Shown piece after piece: positions 53,120 through 61,577 of a stretch of DNA of 64,000 nucleotides. Made by a program: the position numbers and the translations under genes. The notes under the pieces were generated by a model. That model worked only from the letters and a program-made list of their open reading frames with translations, was not told the origin of the DNA and made no database searches. This DNA comes from Gloeotrichia echinulata CP02 (GTDB lineage: Bacteria > Cyanobacteriota > Cyanobacteriia > Cyanobacteriales > Nostocaceae). The stretch spans positions 3,725,001 to 3,789,000 of the forward strand of contig CP051187.1 in NCBI GenBank assembly GCA_038087035.1. Reading direction: 5' to 3'. Numbering within the stretch: the stretch's first letter is position 1; each line of letters opens with the position of its first letter.

Positions 53120-53673
53120 CCCACATTCCGCACTTCATTTTGTAGTGCAAGCACAAGTGTAATAAATAGCAAAAAATATTTAAGCAGAAATACTTAATTA
53201 AATGAGTAATAAATATAGACAGTAATATAAAATTGCCAACAAATTGAAATTCATCAGGTATTGACAATAAATTCAGGAGCAAAAATGAGAAAATGAATCT
53301 GAATTAAATAAAAATCCCCAGTAATATGAATTACCAAAAAGAAGAAATTGAGAGTAAAAACGGTTCTTGCGTACTTAGCGTGCTGAATTTGTTAAAAAAT
53401 AAGTTTGAAACCCTTGCCTGGCTCCGATAAAAGCCATTATTTTTTGTATTTGAGCTACTGTTACTAAAAATCAAATTATAAACGCCTATAAGCCTTGTTA
53501 TTAAAGCAATTTAATCGACTTTCATTAATAATTAAGCACGCTATACACGCAAGAGCCGAATTTTGGTGTGCATAATTTATTTTTGGATGGTTATTTTATT
53601 TTTGAAAACTATAGTTTTGAATTGCTCGCCAATGTAGTTTATTTATGCTACTTGTTGAAGTGCGGAATGTGGG
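53120..53673 (+). mobile_element. Left IS relic (IS1634-like), with nested 196-bp element
   Basis: Left 242 bp match the right-hand copy base for base apart from a few changes, including the transposase start MNYQKEEIESKN. Then a 196-bp element, then 116 bp that end in the IS terminal repeat. Over 1 kb of transposase is missing between. Confidence 0.85.
53362..53557 (+). mobile_element. 196-bp inverted-repeat element, copy 8 (subfamily II)
   Basis: Starts GGTTCTTGCGTACTTAGCG and ends CGCTATACACGCAAGAGCC, interior nearly identical to 20224-20419. It lies where the transposase gene of the left IS relic was cut after about 12 codons. Confidence 0.92.
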
Positions 53674-53711
53674 TAATATAGTTTTCTCCTTACCCTCTCC
53701 TATCATCGCTT

Positions 53712-54764
53712 TCAGCTTTTAGGATGTACCTCATAGCTGCCGGAAGTGCTGTATAATAAATTTAAAAATTTAATTATTTCGGACAATGAATTATAAGTAT
53801 ATATATTATGGTTGTTGGTAATTTTCCACAGAAATTGTTTTGAATTTGATATTACTTCTATTGAAGTTGGTAAGTCATTTTTACTTTGATAAACTTGAAA
53901 TCCTACACGTTTTAAAGCACGAGTAGTCCACACGGAGGCGATACCCTCACCTATTAAGTTAATGTCTCCCCTGTGGGATGTATGGAGATTAAATTCACCA
54001 GAAAACATATCAAACTCCACACCTTCACTGCGGAAGCTATCAGCAAAAGTACCACTTAACACTAAATCTTCTGGTGCGCCAACGTGTAAAATACCATTAG
54101 CTGTTAATAGCCAAACCTTATCAGCAAGACGCAAAGCTAAATCTAAATCGTGGGTAGAAAGGAGAATCGCTTGATTGGTTTCTCGTGCTAACTGACGCAA
54201 TAACTGCATAATTTCTACCCGTCGCGGTAAATCTAAAAATGCTGTTGGCTCATCAAGTAACATCACAATAGGCGACTGAGCCAAAGCACGCGCAATCATG
54301 ATTTTTTGGCGTTCACCGTCACTTAATTCGCTAACTTGACGTTGTGCTAAGTGTACTGCTCCTACAGATTTTATTGCCCAATGTACTATTGCTTCATCTT
54401 CGGGTGTCAAATTTCCCCACCAATCAGTGTAAGGATATCGCCCCAAACTCACCAAGGTGTAAGCTGATAGCATTCTGACATCAACTTTCTCGGTAAGTAC
54501 CAAACTCAGACGTTTGGCTAATTCCTGTGGTGCTAACTTGTAAATATTTTCGCCTAAGAGTCGCACTTCACCCGCGATTGGGGGTTGCATTCCGGCGAGC
54601 GATCGCAGTAATGTAGATTTACCCGCACCATTAGGGCCAAGTAAGCAAACCAGTTCCCCAGCTTGCAGAGATACAGAAATATCCGATGCAACACACCGAA
54701 CAGTTTTTCGGGATGTCTTGTAACCGATAGTCAAGTTATGAGTTGTTAAAATCGAGTTACTCAT
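53712..54764 (-). CDS. Iron-siderophore ABC transporter, ATP-binding protein (FecE-like)
   Basis: About 350 residues. The ATPase domain (1-250) has Walker A LGPNGAGKSTLLRSLAG, signature LSDGERQKIMIARAL, Walker B IVMLLDEPTAFLDLP and switch LLSTHDLDLALR. It drives uptake of ferric siderophore, haem or cobalamin. The last 100 residues (from about 250: SHRGDINLIGEGIASVWTTRALKRVGFQVYQ) form an extension beyond the usual 260-residue length, of a kind seen in some FecE-type ATPases. The start at 54764 follows AAGGTG. It is the last gene of a five-gene minus-strand set. Confidence 0.9.
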   Translation of the reverse strand: MSNSILTTHNLTIGYKTSRKTVRCVASDISVSLQAGELVCLLGPNGAGKSTLLRSLAGMQPPIAGEVRLLGENIYKLAPQELAKRLSLVLTEKVDVRMLSAYTLVSLGRYPYTDWWGNLTPEDEAIVHWAIKSVGAVHLAQRQVSELSDGERQKIMIARALAQSPIVMLLDEPTAFLDLPRRVEIMQLLRQLARETNQAILLSTHDLDLALRLADKVWLLTANGILHVGAPEDLVLSGTFADSFRSEGVEFDMFSGEFNLHTSHRGDINLIGEGIASVWTTRALKRVGFQVYQSKNDLPTSIEVISNSKQFLWKITNNHNIYTYNSLSEIIKFLNLLYSTSGSYEVHPKS

Positions 54765-54836
54765 GAGAAACTTCACCTTAAAAACACTTTGCGTACCTCT
54801 GCGCTTACCTTCGCGTACCTCTGCGTTTCAAAAATC

Positions 54837-55919
54837 TTAAAAAGACTTCCGAGAATTACGTCGCAGAATTACCCAAGTAACAACAGGAGTTCCAATTAAA
54901 GCAGTAACAGCATTTAAAGGTAAAACCATCTGACTTACCGCAAGTTGAGAAAACAAATCTGCAAACAATGCTAAAATTGCACCCATCATTGTTACACTAG
55001 GGATTAATATCCGATGGTCGGAAGTATTAAAAAGACTACGACAAAGATGAGGAATTGCTACACCTAAAAATGCGATGGGACCACAAAAAGCGGTAATTGC
55101 TCCAGCTAATATAGATGCACTAGTAATAATAGAAAATCTAGTTTTCTGTACAGTTAAACCTAGACTACGTGCATAAGATTCACCTAGTAAAAGTGCATTC
55201 AACGATTTTGATTGCAGCACTGCTCCCAATAAACTCAAAAGTATCACTGGAATTAAAACAACTAACTGTTTCCAAGTCACCCCAGCAAAACTTCCAAATG
55301 TCCACATAATATAACTTTGAATGCGTTCTTTTGAGCTAAACTGCAACAAAATACTAACAATTGCACTAGTAGCATAGCCAAACAATAAACCTAAAATTAG
55401 TAACGTCATAGTATCTTGCACTCGGCGAGAAACAACTAACATCATCCCTAAAACTGATGCTGCGCCGAGACTTGCTGCTATGACTAAACCAAAATCGCTA
55501 ATGATTCCCAAATCTGCTAATAATGTTGGTGTCGTAGCACTTGCTGTTAACACAACTAACCCTACACCTAAACTTGCACCAGAACTAATACCCAATACAA
55601 AAGGCCCCGCTAAGGGATTTTTAAATAGGGTTTGCATTTGTAAGCCACTCACACCTAAAGCTGCACCTGCTAAAGTTGCAGTTAAAGCTTTAGGTAGGCG
55701 AAATTTGAGAATAATATGAATCCATGTTACTTTTTCTGCTTCTTGTCCGAGCAAAATTTTGACTACTTCATGAATAGGGATATCAACTGAACCTAAAGCC
55801 AAGTCTAATAAAAAAGCCAAGATTAAACTTATAAGTATAATTAAGAAAATAATGGTTTTGAAAAGCGGAGCTTTTTGGGTTAGTAGGGGAATTTTAAATT
55901 TATATTTTTTGCTTAACAT
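54837..55919 (-). CDS. Iron-siderophore ABC transporter, permease (FecCD family)
   Basis: 360 residues with about ten membrane helices. FecCD signature: LPKALTATLAGAALGVSGLQMQTLFKNPLAGPFVLGISSGASLGVGLVVL (about 82-130) and the C-terminal GPIAFLGVAIPHLCRSLFNTSDHRILIPSVTMMGAILALFADLFSQ, in which the helix after the loop contacts the ATPase. It works with the binding lipoprotein upstream and the ATPase downstream; 2 bp separate it from the former, so the genes are co-transcribed. Confidence 0.93.
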   Translation of the reverse strand: MLSKKYKFKIPLLTQKAPLFKTIIFLIILISLILAFLLDLALGSVDIPIHEVVKILLGQEAEKVTWIHIILKFRLPKALTATLAGAALGVSGLQMQTLFKNPLAGPFVLGISSGASLGVGLVVLTASATTPTLLADLGIISDFGLVIAASLGAASVLGMMLVVSRRVQDTMTLLILGLLFGYATSAIVSILLQFSSKERIQSYIMWTFGSFAGVTWKQLVVLIPVILLSLLGAVLQSKSLNALLLGESYARSLGLTVQKTRFSIITSASILAGAITAFCGPIAFLGVAIPHLCRSLFNTSDHRILIPSVTMMGAILALFADLFSQLAVSQMVLPLNAVTALIGTPVVTWVILRRNSRKSF

Positions 55920-55921
55920 TA

Positions 55922-57133
55922 TTAATTAACTTTGTGGTAATAAAATAACTTATGATTAGGTAATATCTCTGGATGTAGTATTTTAATCAAATCAGATAAA
56001 ACCATATCTGGGTTACTAATTCCGCCTTCCCAGTAATCATTACCTCCACTTTCATTAACACGAGCATTATTATTGTAAAGATTGCCTGTTTTCACAGCCT
56101 TAAAATCAGCATAGCGATTATCTTCTGCGACTAAATCCTTTAAATTCTTCCAAGATTGGCTAAAATTTAACCAGTAGTCAGCATTGGCTGCACGTTCCAA
56201 AACAACTTCAAAAGATAAAGGTAAACTACCAGAGGATTTATCATCACTCCAGAGATAGTTTGCTCCTGCGTCAGCCAGATATTTAGCTACGTAACTTTTA
56301 CCTCCAGGCATATACCAAGTACCTTTAAGATTGAACCCAACAAATATAGTTGGACGATTTTTTACAGATTTAGCTTTTTCAGCTACTCGTGCATATTTAT
56401 TGGCAATTTCACTAAATATTTTTTCTGCTTGCTCATCTTTATTAAAAAACAGAGCAGTAAATTTTAACCATTCGCTTCTTCCCAGTGGTGTGTCTTCCAT
56501 ATATTCAGAATTTATCCCCACTTTCAAACCCGCCTCCGTGAGTTTGGCATAACTATCAGTTTGGGAATTTCCAGTACCAAAAGTTGTCACTAAGTCAGGA
56601 TTTAATTCTAATAATTTTTCTATATCCACATTAGAATTATTCCCTACTTGTGCTATCTTCCCGGCTTTAATTTTCTCGACTACATCAGGAGTATTGACTT
56701 GTTTAGTATTACTAATACCAATCAGTTTATCAACTACACTTAATTTGGCTAGGTGGGGTAAATGAGTAGTAGATAGAGAAACTATGGAGTTAATGGGAAC
56801 TGTAATTACCTGCGCTTTATTAAATCCTTTTGGCGTGGGAGTTCCACATTGGACTAAAACATATTGAAACTTCGTGTTGGCATTCTGCCAAGGATTTTTT
56901 ATAGTGACGATTTTGTAGTGTTTATGATACTCTACTGCGAAGCCTGTTGCGTGAGTAATCTTGATTTTATTAGGGAAGTAATCAGTATTGGGGTCATATT
57001 TTTGAATACAGGCGTTATTATTGGTAGGTATGTTAATCGGTGTATTATTGCAAGCAATTATTAAGATGGTAATTAAGAAGAATTGACATAGAAAAATAAT
57101 GGGTTTTGAGTGAGTCAGTTTTACCAATTTCAT
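55922..57133 (-). CDS. Iron-siderophore binding lipoprotein
   Basis: 403 residues. Signal peptide with lipobox LITILIIAC; the lipidated Cys is about residue 28. After a linker, the helical-backbone binding fold of cluster A-II proteins: VITVPINSIVSLSTTHLPHLAKLSVVDKLIGISNTKQVNTP, GNNSNVDIEKLLELNPDLVTTFGTGN, and GGKSYVAKYLADAGANYLWSDDKSSGSLPLSFEVVLERAANADYWLN. It captures the Fe complex in the periplasm and hands it to the FecCD permease. About 80 residues longer at the N-terminus than the E. coli type. Confidence 0.9.
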   Translation of the reverse strand: MKLVKLTHSKPIIFLCQFFLITILIIACNNTPINIPTNNNACIQKYDPNTDYFPNKIKITHATGFAVEYHKHYKIVTIKNPWQNANTKFQYVLVQCGTPTPKGFNKAQVITVPINSIVSLSTTHLPHLAKLSVVDKLIGISNTKQVNTPDVVEKIKAGKIAQVGNNSNVDIEKLLELNPDLVTTFGTGNSQTDSYAKLTEAGLKVGINSEYMEDTPLGRSEWLKFTALFFNKDEQAEKIFSEIANKYARVAEKAKSVKNRPTIFVGFNLKGTWYMPGGKSYVAKYLADAGANYLWSDDKSSGSLPLSFEVVLERAANADYWLNFSQSWKNLKDLVAEDNRYADFKAVKTGNLYNNNARVNESGGNDYWEGGISNPDMVLSDLIKILHPEILPNHKLFYYHKVN

Positions 57134-57264
57134 GGGGTTTGAGGAAAGATAATTTTTCTCACACAGAGACGCAAAGGCGCAGAGAGTTAGAGAAGAAAGG
57201 AAAAGAAGATGAACTATATAAAATCTGGTTTATGTCTTCGCGTGAGATTTTTAAAATATAGAAT

Positions 57265-58137
57265 TTATGGGGAATTTGGTGGATAGCAATGTTCAATAAC
57301 TTTGTTACCTTTTAGCAAATGTTCATTGACAATAGTTTCAGCTATATTTGAGTTAACGCGAGTGTACCAAGTTCTATCATCAGAATAAAATACTACGGGA
57401 CCTTGTTGGCAAACTTCCAAGCAGCCAGATGTTCTCACTTCTATGTCTAAGCCTGCATTTTCAACTGCTGATTTTAAAGCATCAAATGTGGGTTGCCATT
57501 TGCGCGAAGGAAGACAGCGAGTAGAAGTACAAACTGAGATATAAGAATGCTTCAGAGGATTTTTGGTAAACGGGATTGGTTGAATACCCAATACATAAAT
57601 ATCTCTTAATTCCTGATACAAAGCTAACTTTGATAAATCAGGTTTACCTTCTGGTAATAAATTTTCACCATCAACGAAAGGATTAGGTAATAAAATCGTC
57701 ATTAATTGTTCATCTGCACCATTCCAAAATTGAATTCCCCAACTTCTGGGATGGCCTTCTGCATTCAACCGACGATAAAAAGCCGCACGACTAACTTGAC
57801 GCTGCTTCCTGACTTCTACAGGGGTTCTACAAAGAGGCCCACCAAAATTAGTATCAATACACAAATGTAAATGCCAACCTTCAGTCGCTACCGTCAAATA
57901 TCCATCGTAGAGAATACAAAGTTTTGGTGCAGCATTAAATTCTAATTCCAAAACACTACCTTGAACAATATGCCCCACACCTACCTGTTGCCAATTTTGC
58001 TCAAATAAGGTGTAAAGTAACGATGACAAAACATCACTTCCACAATCAAAATATTCATACTCAATTGTTCCACCTGTAGACAACGCCTCAGTCAAAACTT
58101 GATTTACTGGTGTAACCAAACAATTAAATTCACTCAT
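57265..58137 (-). CDS. Ferredoxin-like (thioredoxin-fold 2Fe-2S) protein of a siderophore locus
   Basis: About 290 residues. The N-terminal 190 residues are a cyanobacterial domain I cannot name (SVLELEFNAAPKLCILYDGYLTVATEGWHLHLCIDTNFGGPLCRTP). The C-terminal 90 residues are a thioredoxin-like 2Fe-2S ferredoxin: VCTSTRCLPSRKWQPTFDAL and RTSGCLEVCQQGPVVFYSDDRTWY, with four Cys in the expected spacing. It may reduce or release iron from the imported siderophore; that role is inferred from context. AGGAG precedes the ATG at 58137 by 8 nt; an upstream TTG is in frame. Confidence 0.8.
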   Translation of the reverse strand: MSEFNCLVTPVNQVLTEALSTGGTIEYEYFDCGSDVLSSLLYTLFEQNWQQVGVGHIVQGSVLELEFNAAPKLCILYDGYLTVATEGWHLHLCIDTNFGGPLCRTPVEVRKQRQVSRAAFYRRLNAEGHPRSWGIQFWNGADEQLMTILLPNPFVDGENLLPEGKPDLSKLALYQELRDIYVLGIQPIPFTKNPLKHSYISVCTSTRCLPSRKWQPTFDALKSAVENAGLDIEVRTSGCLEVCQQGPVVFYSDDRTWYTRVNSNIAETIVNEHLLKGNKVIEHCYPPNSP

Positions 58138-58172
58138 CTTCAATTCTCCTGTGCGTGAAAAAACTCTTAACC

Positions 58173-60290
58173 TTAAAACCTAGAACTCAACCCAACCTGA
58201 AAAACCCTCCCCCCATCAGGAAAACCCGGAAACAACTGATAACGCTGGTTAAAGATATTATCTACACTACTTGTCAGTATCAAACTATCACTTAAAGGGA
58301 CGCGAAGTTTGAAATCTAAAGTAGTGTAACCAGACAAAAACTCTGTATTATCGTTATTCGTTGGATACCCATTCAAAGAATTCATAAGCAATCCTAAATA
58401 CCAACCTTGAGGATTTTCATAAGAAACACCCAAATTTAATTTATCCGCACCTGCAAAACGCAACTCTTTATCAACTTCCGCCGGATTATAACTTTCTAAA
58501 ATCCGCGGATCATTAGCTGTATAATTAGCAAAAGCATAGAAGTTTTTCGCTAGTTGTAAGTTTAAAGAAGCTTCAATTCCCGTAGTTTTTACCAGTCCGA
58601 TATTTTCCCAAGTACCTGTATTGCCATTCACGGGTGGTGTCAACCGCTTAAAAGCAATTGTATCTGATACTGTATTACTAAAGAACGTCAAGCGTAATAA
58701 GCCTAAATTGCCTAACTTTTGGTCAATGCCAATATCAAAACTATCACCCTTTTCTGGTTTAAGTTCAGGATTACCAATATTAGTAGGATTATTGTTAAAT
58801 AAATTAGCAATGGTTGGCGCTCGGAAATTTCTGATATAGTTAGCTCTGAGTGTTGTGGAGTCAGAGATTGCTAATTTTGTACCTACAGATGGTGATGTAA
58901 ATGAACCATTTACCAAGCTACTGAAATCTTGGCGTACTCCTAAATTGATACTGAAACTAGAAGTAAAATTATTTTCATATTTAGCGAAAATGGCTCCTTG
59001 ACTAATACCGTTGTCGTAATTTTCTCTATTGATATTACTACCATAATTAAACGTTGTATTACGCACATTTACATTCCGGTAATCAAAGCCGTAAACCAAA
59101 ATCTGATTTTTGGTAAGATTCCAACTATGTGTGGTTTGAATACCGTAAGAAACTTGGTTAGAATCAAACCGATTTTGAGATGAAAGTGCGCCACTACGGT
59201 TATCAAAACGAGTATTGAGAAAATCAGTATAAACTCTGGCTGTTAAAAGTGAATCATTACCATTCCCTAATTTGGAATTCCAGGTTAAATCAGTGAGAAC
59301 TTGGTCTGTGTATTTACGATTATTCTCGGTGATAGAATTGAAAAAACCTTGCCCAAACTGTGGTTCAGGAATTGGAACACCTCCTGGTACTCCCTGTTCT
59401 TTGCTTAAGTATAGGCTTGAGAGAGTTAAGGTATTGCGTGTTCCTAAATCTGCCTCTAGTTTGACATTAAAGTTGTTAAATAGAGCATCATTATTTGTTC
59501 TAGTTCCCGTAAAATTGGCTTCAGTAATTGTGAAAGGATAATTATTTTCTGCTTGGGTACGGTTGTAACCTACAACCCAAGAAATTACACCTGCTTTCCC
59601 ACTATTTTGAATACTTTGTTGGTTTAGTCCATAAGCACCAATATTGATTTTGGCTTCTGTTGTAATTTTTTCTGTGGGACGACGGGTGACAATATTAATT
59701 ACCCCTCCTATCGCATCAGAACCATAAAGAGTTGAACCTCCTCCTGGTAATACTTCGACTCTTTCAATATTATTAGTGGTAAATTCTGAGAGGTCAAAAC
59801 CACCGCCACCAAGATTATTAATCGGTCTACCATCAAGCAATATTAATACTTGACCGGTATTAGAACCGCGAATAAATTGACCACTCAAGGCATTAACTTC
59901 TGTGCCAACTGTACCATCACCCAAGATACCAGGAAGAAATCGCAGTGATTCTTTGACAGTTCTTGCACCTTGCGCTTCCATTTCTTCACCTGTAATCACG
60001 TAAACGGGACGGGTGGAATCTTTCACTGTCCCTTCGCGGCGAAAGGGTGAAAATACAGGTTCATTTAATAGCTTGTCGATGACTGTCAGTTCAATATCTG
60101 GTTCTGTTTCTGTTGTATTTTGAGATATTGGTTGTAAGTCTTTGGCTGAATCTTCCTGTTGGGAAAATTCTGATATTTTTAGAATTTCTATGGCTTTGGT
60201 ACTTTGATTTTCCCATAGTATCCCCTGGGTAAATATCAAGCTAGACACAACAATTTTAAGTCCCCATTTTGAAGCAGAATTACTAGACAT
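58173..60290 (-). CDS. TonB-dependent outer-membrane receptor, siderophore type
   Basis: About 705 residues. A signal peptide (WGLKIVVSSLIFTQGILWE) is followed by the plug domain: REGTVKDSTRPVYVITGEEMEAQGARTVKESLRFLPGILGDG, QFIRGSNTGQVLILLDGRPI, RVEVLPGGGSTLYGSDAIGGVINIVTRRP. The beta barrel ends with SSVDNIFNQRYQLFPGFPDGGRVFQVGLSSRF, with a terminal Phe as required for assembly. Plug motifs resemble the BtuB/CirA branch. A Fur-box-like sequence 145 bp upstream favours iron, and no cobalamin riboswitch motif was seen. It heads the operon with the ferredoxin-like and ABC genes. Confidence 0.92.
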   Translation of the reverse strand: MSSNSASKWGLKIVVSSLIFTQGILWENQSTKAIEILKISEFSQQEDSAKDLQPISQNTTETEPDIELTVIDKLLNEPVFSPFRREGTVKDSTRPVYVITGEEMEAQGARTVKESLRFLPGILGDGTVGTEVNALSGQFIRGSNTGQVLILLDGRPINNLGGGGFDLSEFTTNNIERVEVLPGGGSTLYGSDAIGGVINIVTRRPTEKITTEAKINIGAYGLNQQSIQNSGKAGVISWVVGYNRTQAENNYPFTITEANFTGTRTNNDALFNNFNVKLEADLGTRNTLTLSSLYLSKEQGVPGGVPIPEPQFGQGFFNSITENNRKYTDQVLTDLTWNSKLGNGNDSLLTARVYTDFLNTRFDNRSGALSSQNRFDSNQVSYGIQTTHSWNLTKNQILVYGFDYRNVNVRNTTFNYGSNINRENYDNGISQGAIFAKYENNFTSSFSINLGVRQDFSSLVNGSFTSPSVGTKLAISDSTTLRANYIRNFRAPTIANLFNNNPTNIGNPELKPEKGDSFDIGIDQKLGNLGLLRLTFFSNTVSDTIAFKRLTPPVNGNTGTWENIGLVKTTGIEASLNLQLAKNFYAFANYTANDPRILESYNPAEVDKELRFAGADKLNLGVSYENPQGWYLGLLMNSLNGYPTNNDNTEFLSGYTTLDFKLRVPLSDSLILTSSVDNIFNQRYQLFPGFPDGGRVFQVGLSSRF

Positions 60291-60370
60291 TGGTAATTTA
60301 AACAACCTGTATAACTAAAACAAAAGCTGATTTTAATTCAGCAAAAGGAGGACAAGTATAGTGAAACTTG

Positions 60371-60395
60371 CCTCCGTTTGTGCAAGGGCGGAGGA
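60371..60395. promoter_or_regulatory. Leader hairpin of the receptor gene
   Basis: CCTCCG and CGGAGG form a 6-bp stem (60371-60395) 80-105 bp upstream of the receptor start. It could affect mRNA stability; no riboswitch class was recognised. Confidence 0.35.
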
Positions 60396-60434
60396 ATGAT
60401 GGCGACTTTAGAAGAAAGCCGTAGCGGTTTATAT

Positions 60435-60453
60435 GATAATAATAATTATTATT
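60435..60453 (-). promoter_or_regulatory. Fur-box-like operator upstream of the receptor gene
   Basis: GATAATAATAATTATTATT matches 16 of 19 positions of the classical Fur consensus (GATAATGATAATCATTATC) and is palindromic. It is 145 bp upstream of the receptor ATG, where repression of an iron-uptake operon would be expected. AT-rich palindromes do occur by chance, so this is a candidate. Confidence 0.5.
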
Positions 60454-60519
60454 ACACAGCTTGCTAAATTATGAAATTTTTCCGGCAACAAGATAGTTTT
60501 GATGCTACCCACTGAGCAA

Positions 60520-60768
60520 TTAACAACTATGTAAGTGTAATTTTGTCCACTTGCTCAGTGGTGGAATACTTGCCAAAATACCCTTTTTTAGAGGTTCGGG
60601 GCGTTCCGACCAAGGTAATGAACCATCAGGGTTAGTATAATATTCAGTTGCACAATTCAGTACAGCAGATGCACAGCCGTCAACTGGTAAATCGCCAAAG
60701 AGATAGGTTGATTTCCCTTCTGCAACAAAAGCAATGACACAAGAACGGCTACAAGGGTGGCCGCCGAG
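60520..60768 (-). pseudogene. DUF1636 metal-binding protein, exon remnant
   Basis: LGGHPCSRSCVIAFVAEGKS, then TYLFGDLPVDGCASAVLNCA and LPWSERPEPLKKGILASIPP match the C-terminal part of DUF1636 proteins, which accompany metal-homeostasis genes in cyanobacteria and proteobacteria. The N-terminal Cys cluster is missing: upstream (minus strand) lies the 3' end of a group II intron and then an IS relic. The upstream exon is not in the window. Confidence 0.75.
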
Positions 60769-60769
60769 A

Positions 60770-60905
60770 GTTAGAGTCGAGGGGTGCCATTCCACCTCTC
60801 TCTTCCGAAACCGTGCTTGCGACTTTGACCGCACACGGCTACTCAATGTGCAATCCTATTGTCATTAACGGACTTCTGAACTACCATCAATGGCAGTTTT
60901 TTCAT
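60770..60905 (-). mobile_element. 3' end of a group II intron (domains V and VI)
   Basis: The minus strand holds a domain V hairpin: AGCCGTGTGCGGTCAAAGTC and, continuing, CGCAAGCACGGTTT (60809-60841), with the AGC triad, a capped stem and a two-base bulge, then a domain VI-like hairpin with a branch-point A and 3' end ...CTCTAAC just before the DUF1636 exon. The rest of the intron, with its reverse-transcriptase gene, is cut off by the IS relic at 60906. Confidence 0.75.
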
Positions 60906-61403
60906 CCCACATTCCGCACTTCATTTTGTAGTACAAATACAAGTGTAATAAATAGCAAAAAATACTTAAGCACAAATACTTAATTAGGTGAGTAATAAAT
61001 ATAGGCAGTAATATAAAATTGCCAACAAATTGAAATTCATCAGGTATTGACAATAAATTCAGGAGCAAAAATGAGAAAATGAATCTGAATTAAATAAAAA
61101 TCCCCAGAAATATGAATTACCAAAAAGAAGAAATTGAGAGTAAAAACTTAGATCACTTAGGAATAATAGCAGGAATAATAGATGAAATAGGAATAGTAGA
61201 AAAAATTAATGAGATATTCTTAGTAGATATCAGAGAGAAAGTAAATACAGGAGAATTAGTCAAAGCAATCATTCTGAATGGACTCGGTTTTGTATCAAGA
61301 CCATTATATTTATTTCCTCAATTCTTTAAAGATAAAGCCATAGAATATTTATTAGGCTCAGGAATAAAAGCCGAAGATTTAAATTTGAAGTGCGGAATGT
61401 GGG
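60906..61403 (+). mobile_element. Right IS relic (IS1634-like)
   Basis: 498 bp with terminal repeats CCCACATTCCGCACTTCA / TGAAGTGCGGAATGTGGG. The transposase start is present, but an internal deletion joins it almost directly to the right end. Confidence 0.87.
61112..61390 (+). pseudogene. IS1634-like transposase, N-terminal fragment (DUF4277)
   Basis: About 92 codons: MNYQKEEIESKNLDHLGIIA, then GIIDEIGIVEKINEIFLVDI and LVKAIILNGLGFVSRPLYLF, typical of the DUF4277 N-terminus of IS1634-family DDE transposases. The reading frame then runs through the terminal repeat. No catalytic Asp/Glu remains. Confidence 0.85.
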
Positions 61404-61577
61404 TTATAGCAACCGCCAAGATGATTTACAGCACCTTCCTGTAAATGAACCACATTTTTATATCTCACCCCTTCTTGCAGGTTTTTATAGCAACCGCCAA
61501 AGTGCTTAGGACATTAACTGATGATAAAACCTAGACACAATCAGACTTGTAACCCAGTCCCCTGCTATACCACAAAT

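Larger units (their letters stand above)
53120..61403. mobile_element. Composite transposon carrying iron-siderophore uptake genes
   Basis: Two degenerate copies of one IS in the same orientation (53120-53673 and 60906-61403) bracket about 7.2 kb of transport genes. The outermost ends are CCCACATTCCGCACTTCA and TGAAGTGCGGAATGTGGG. Immediately outside them the hexamer TTATAG is present on both sides (53114-53119 and 61404-61409), while the inner flanks share no repeat. This fits insertion of the whole block with a 6-bp target duplication. Both transposase genes are now dead, so it can no longer move by itself. Confidence 0.8.

Noticed and set aside
52966..53172. 68-codon minus-strand ORF at the left transposon edge
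   Set aside because: It spans the spacer and the IS terminal repeat; no coding signature.
60306..60519. Cobalamin riboswitch upstream of the TonB receptor
   Set aside because: No B12-box or conserved core words found on the minus strand; the Fur-like palindrome points to iron.
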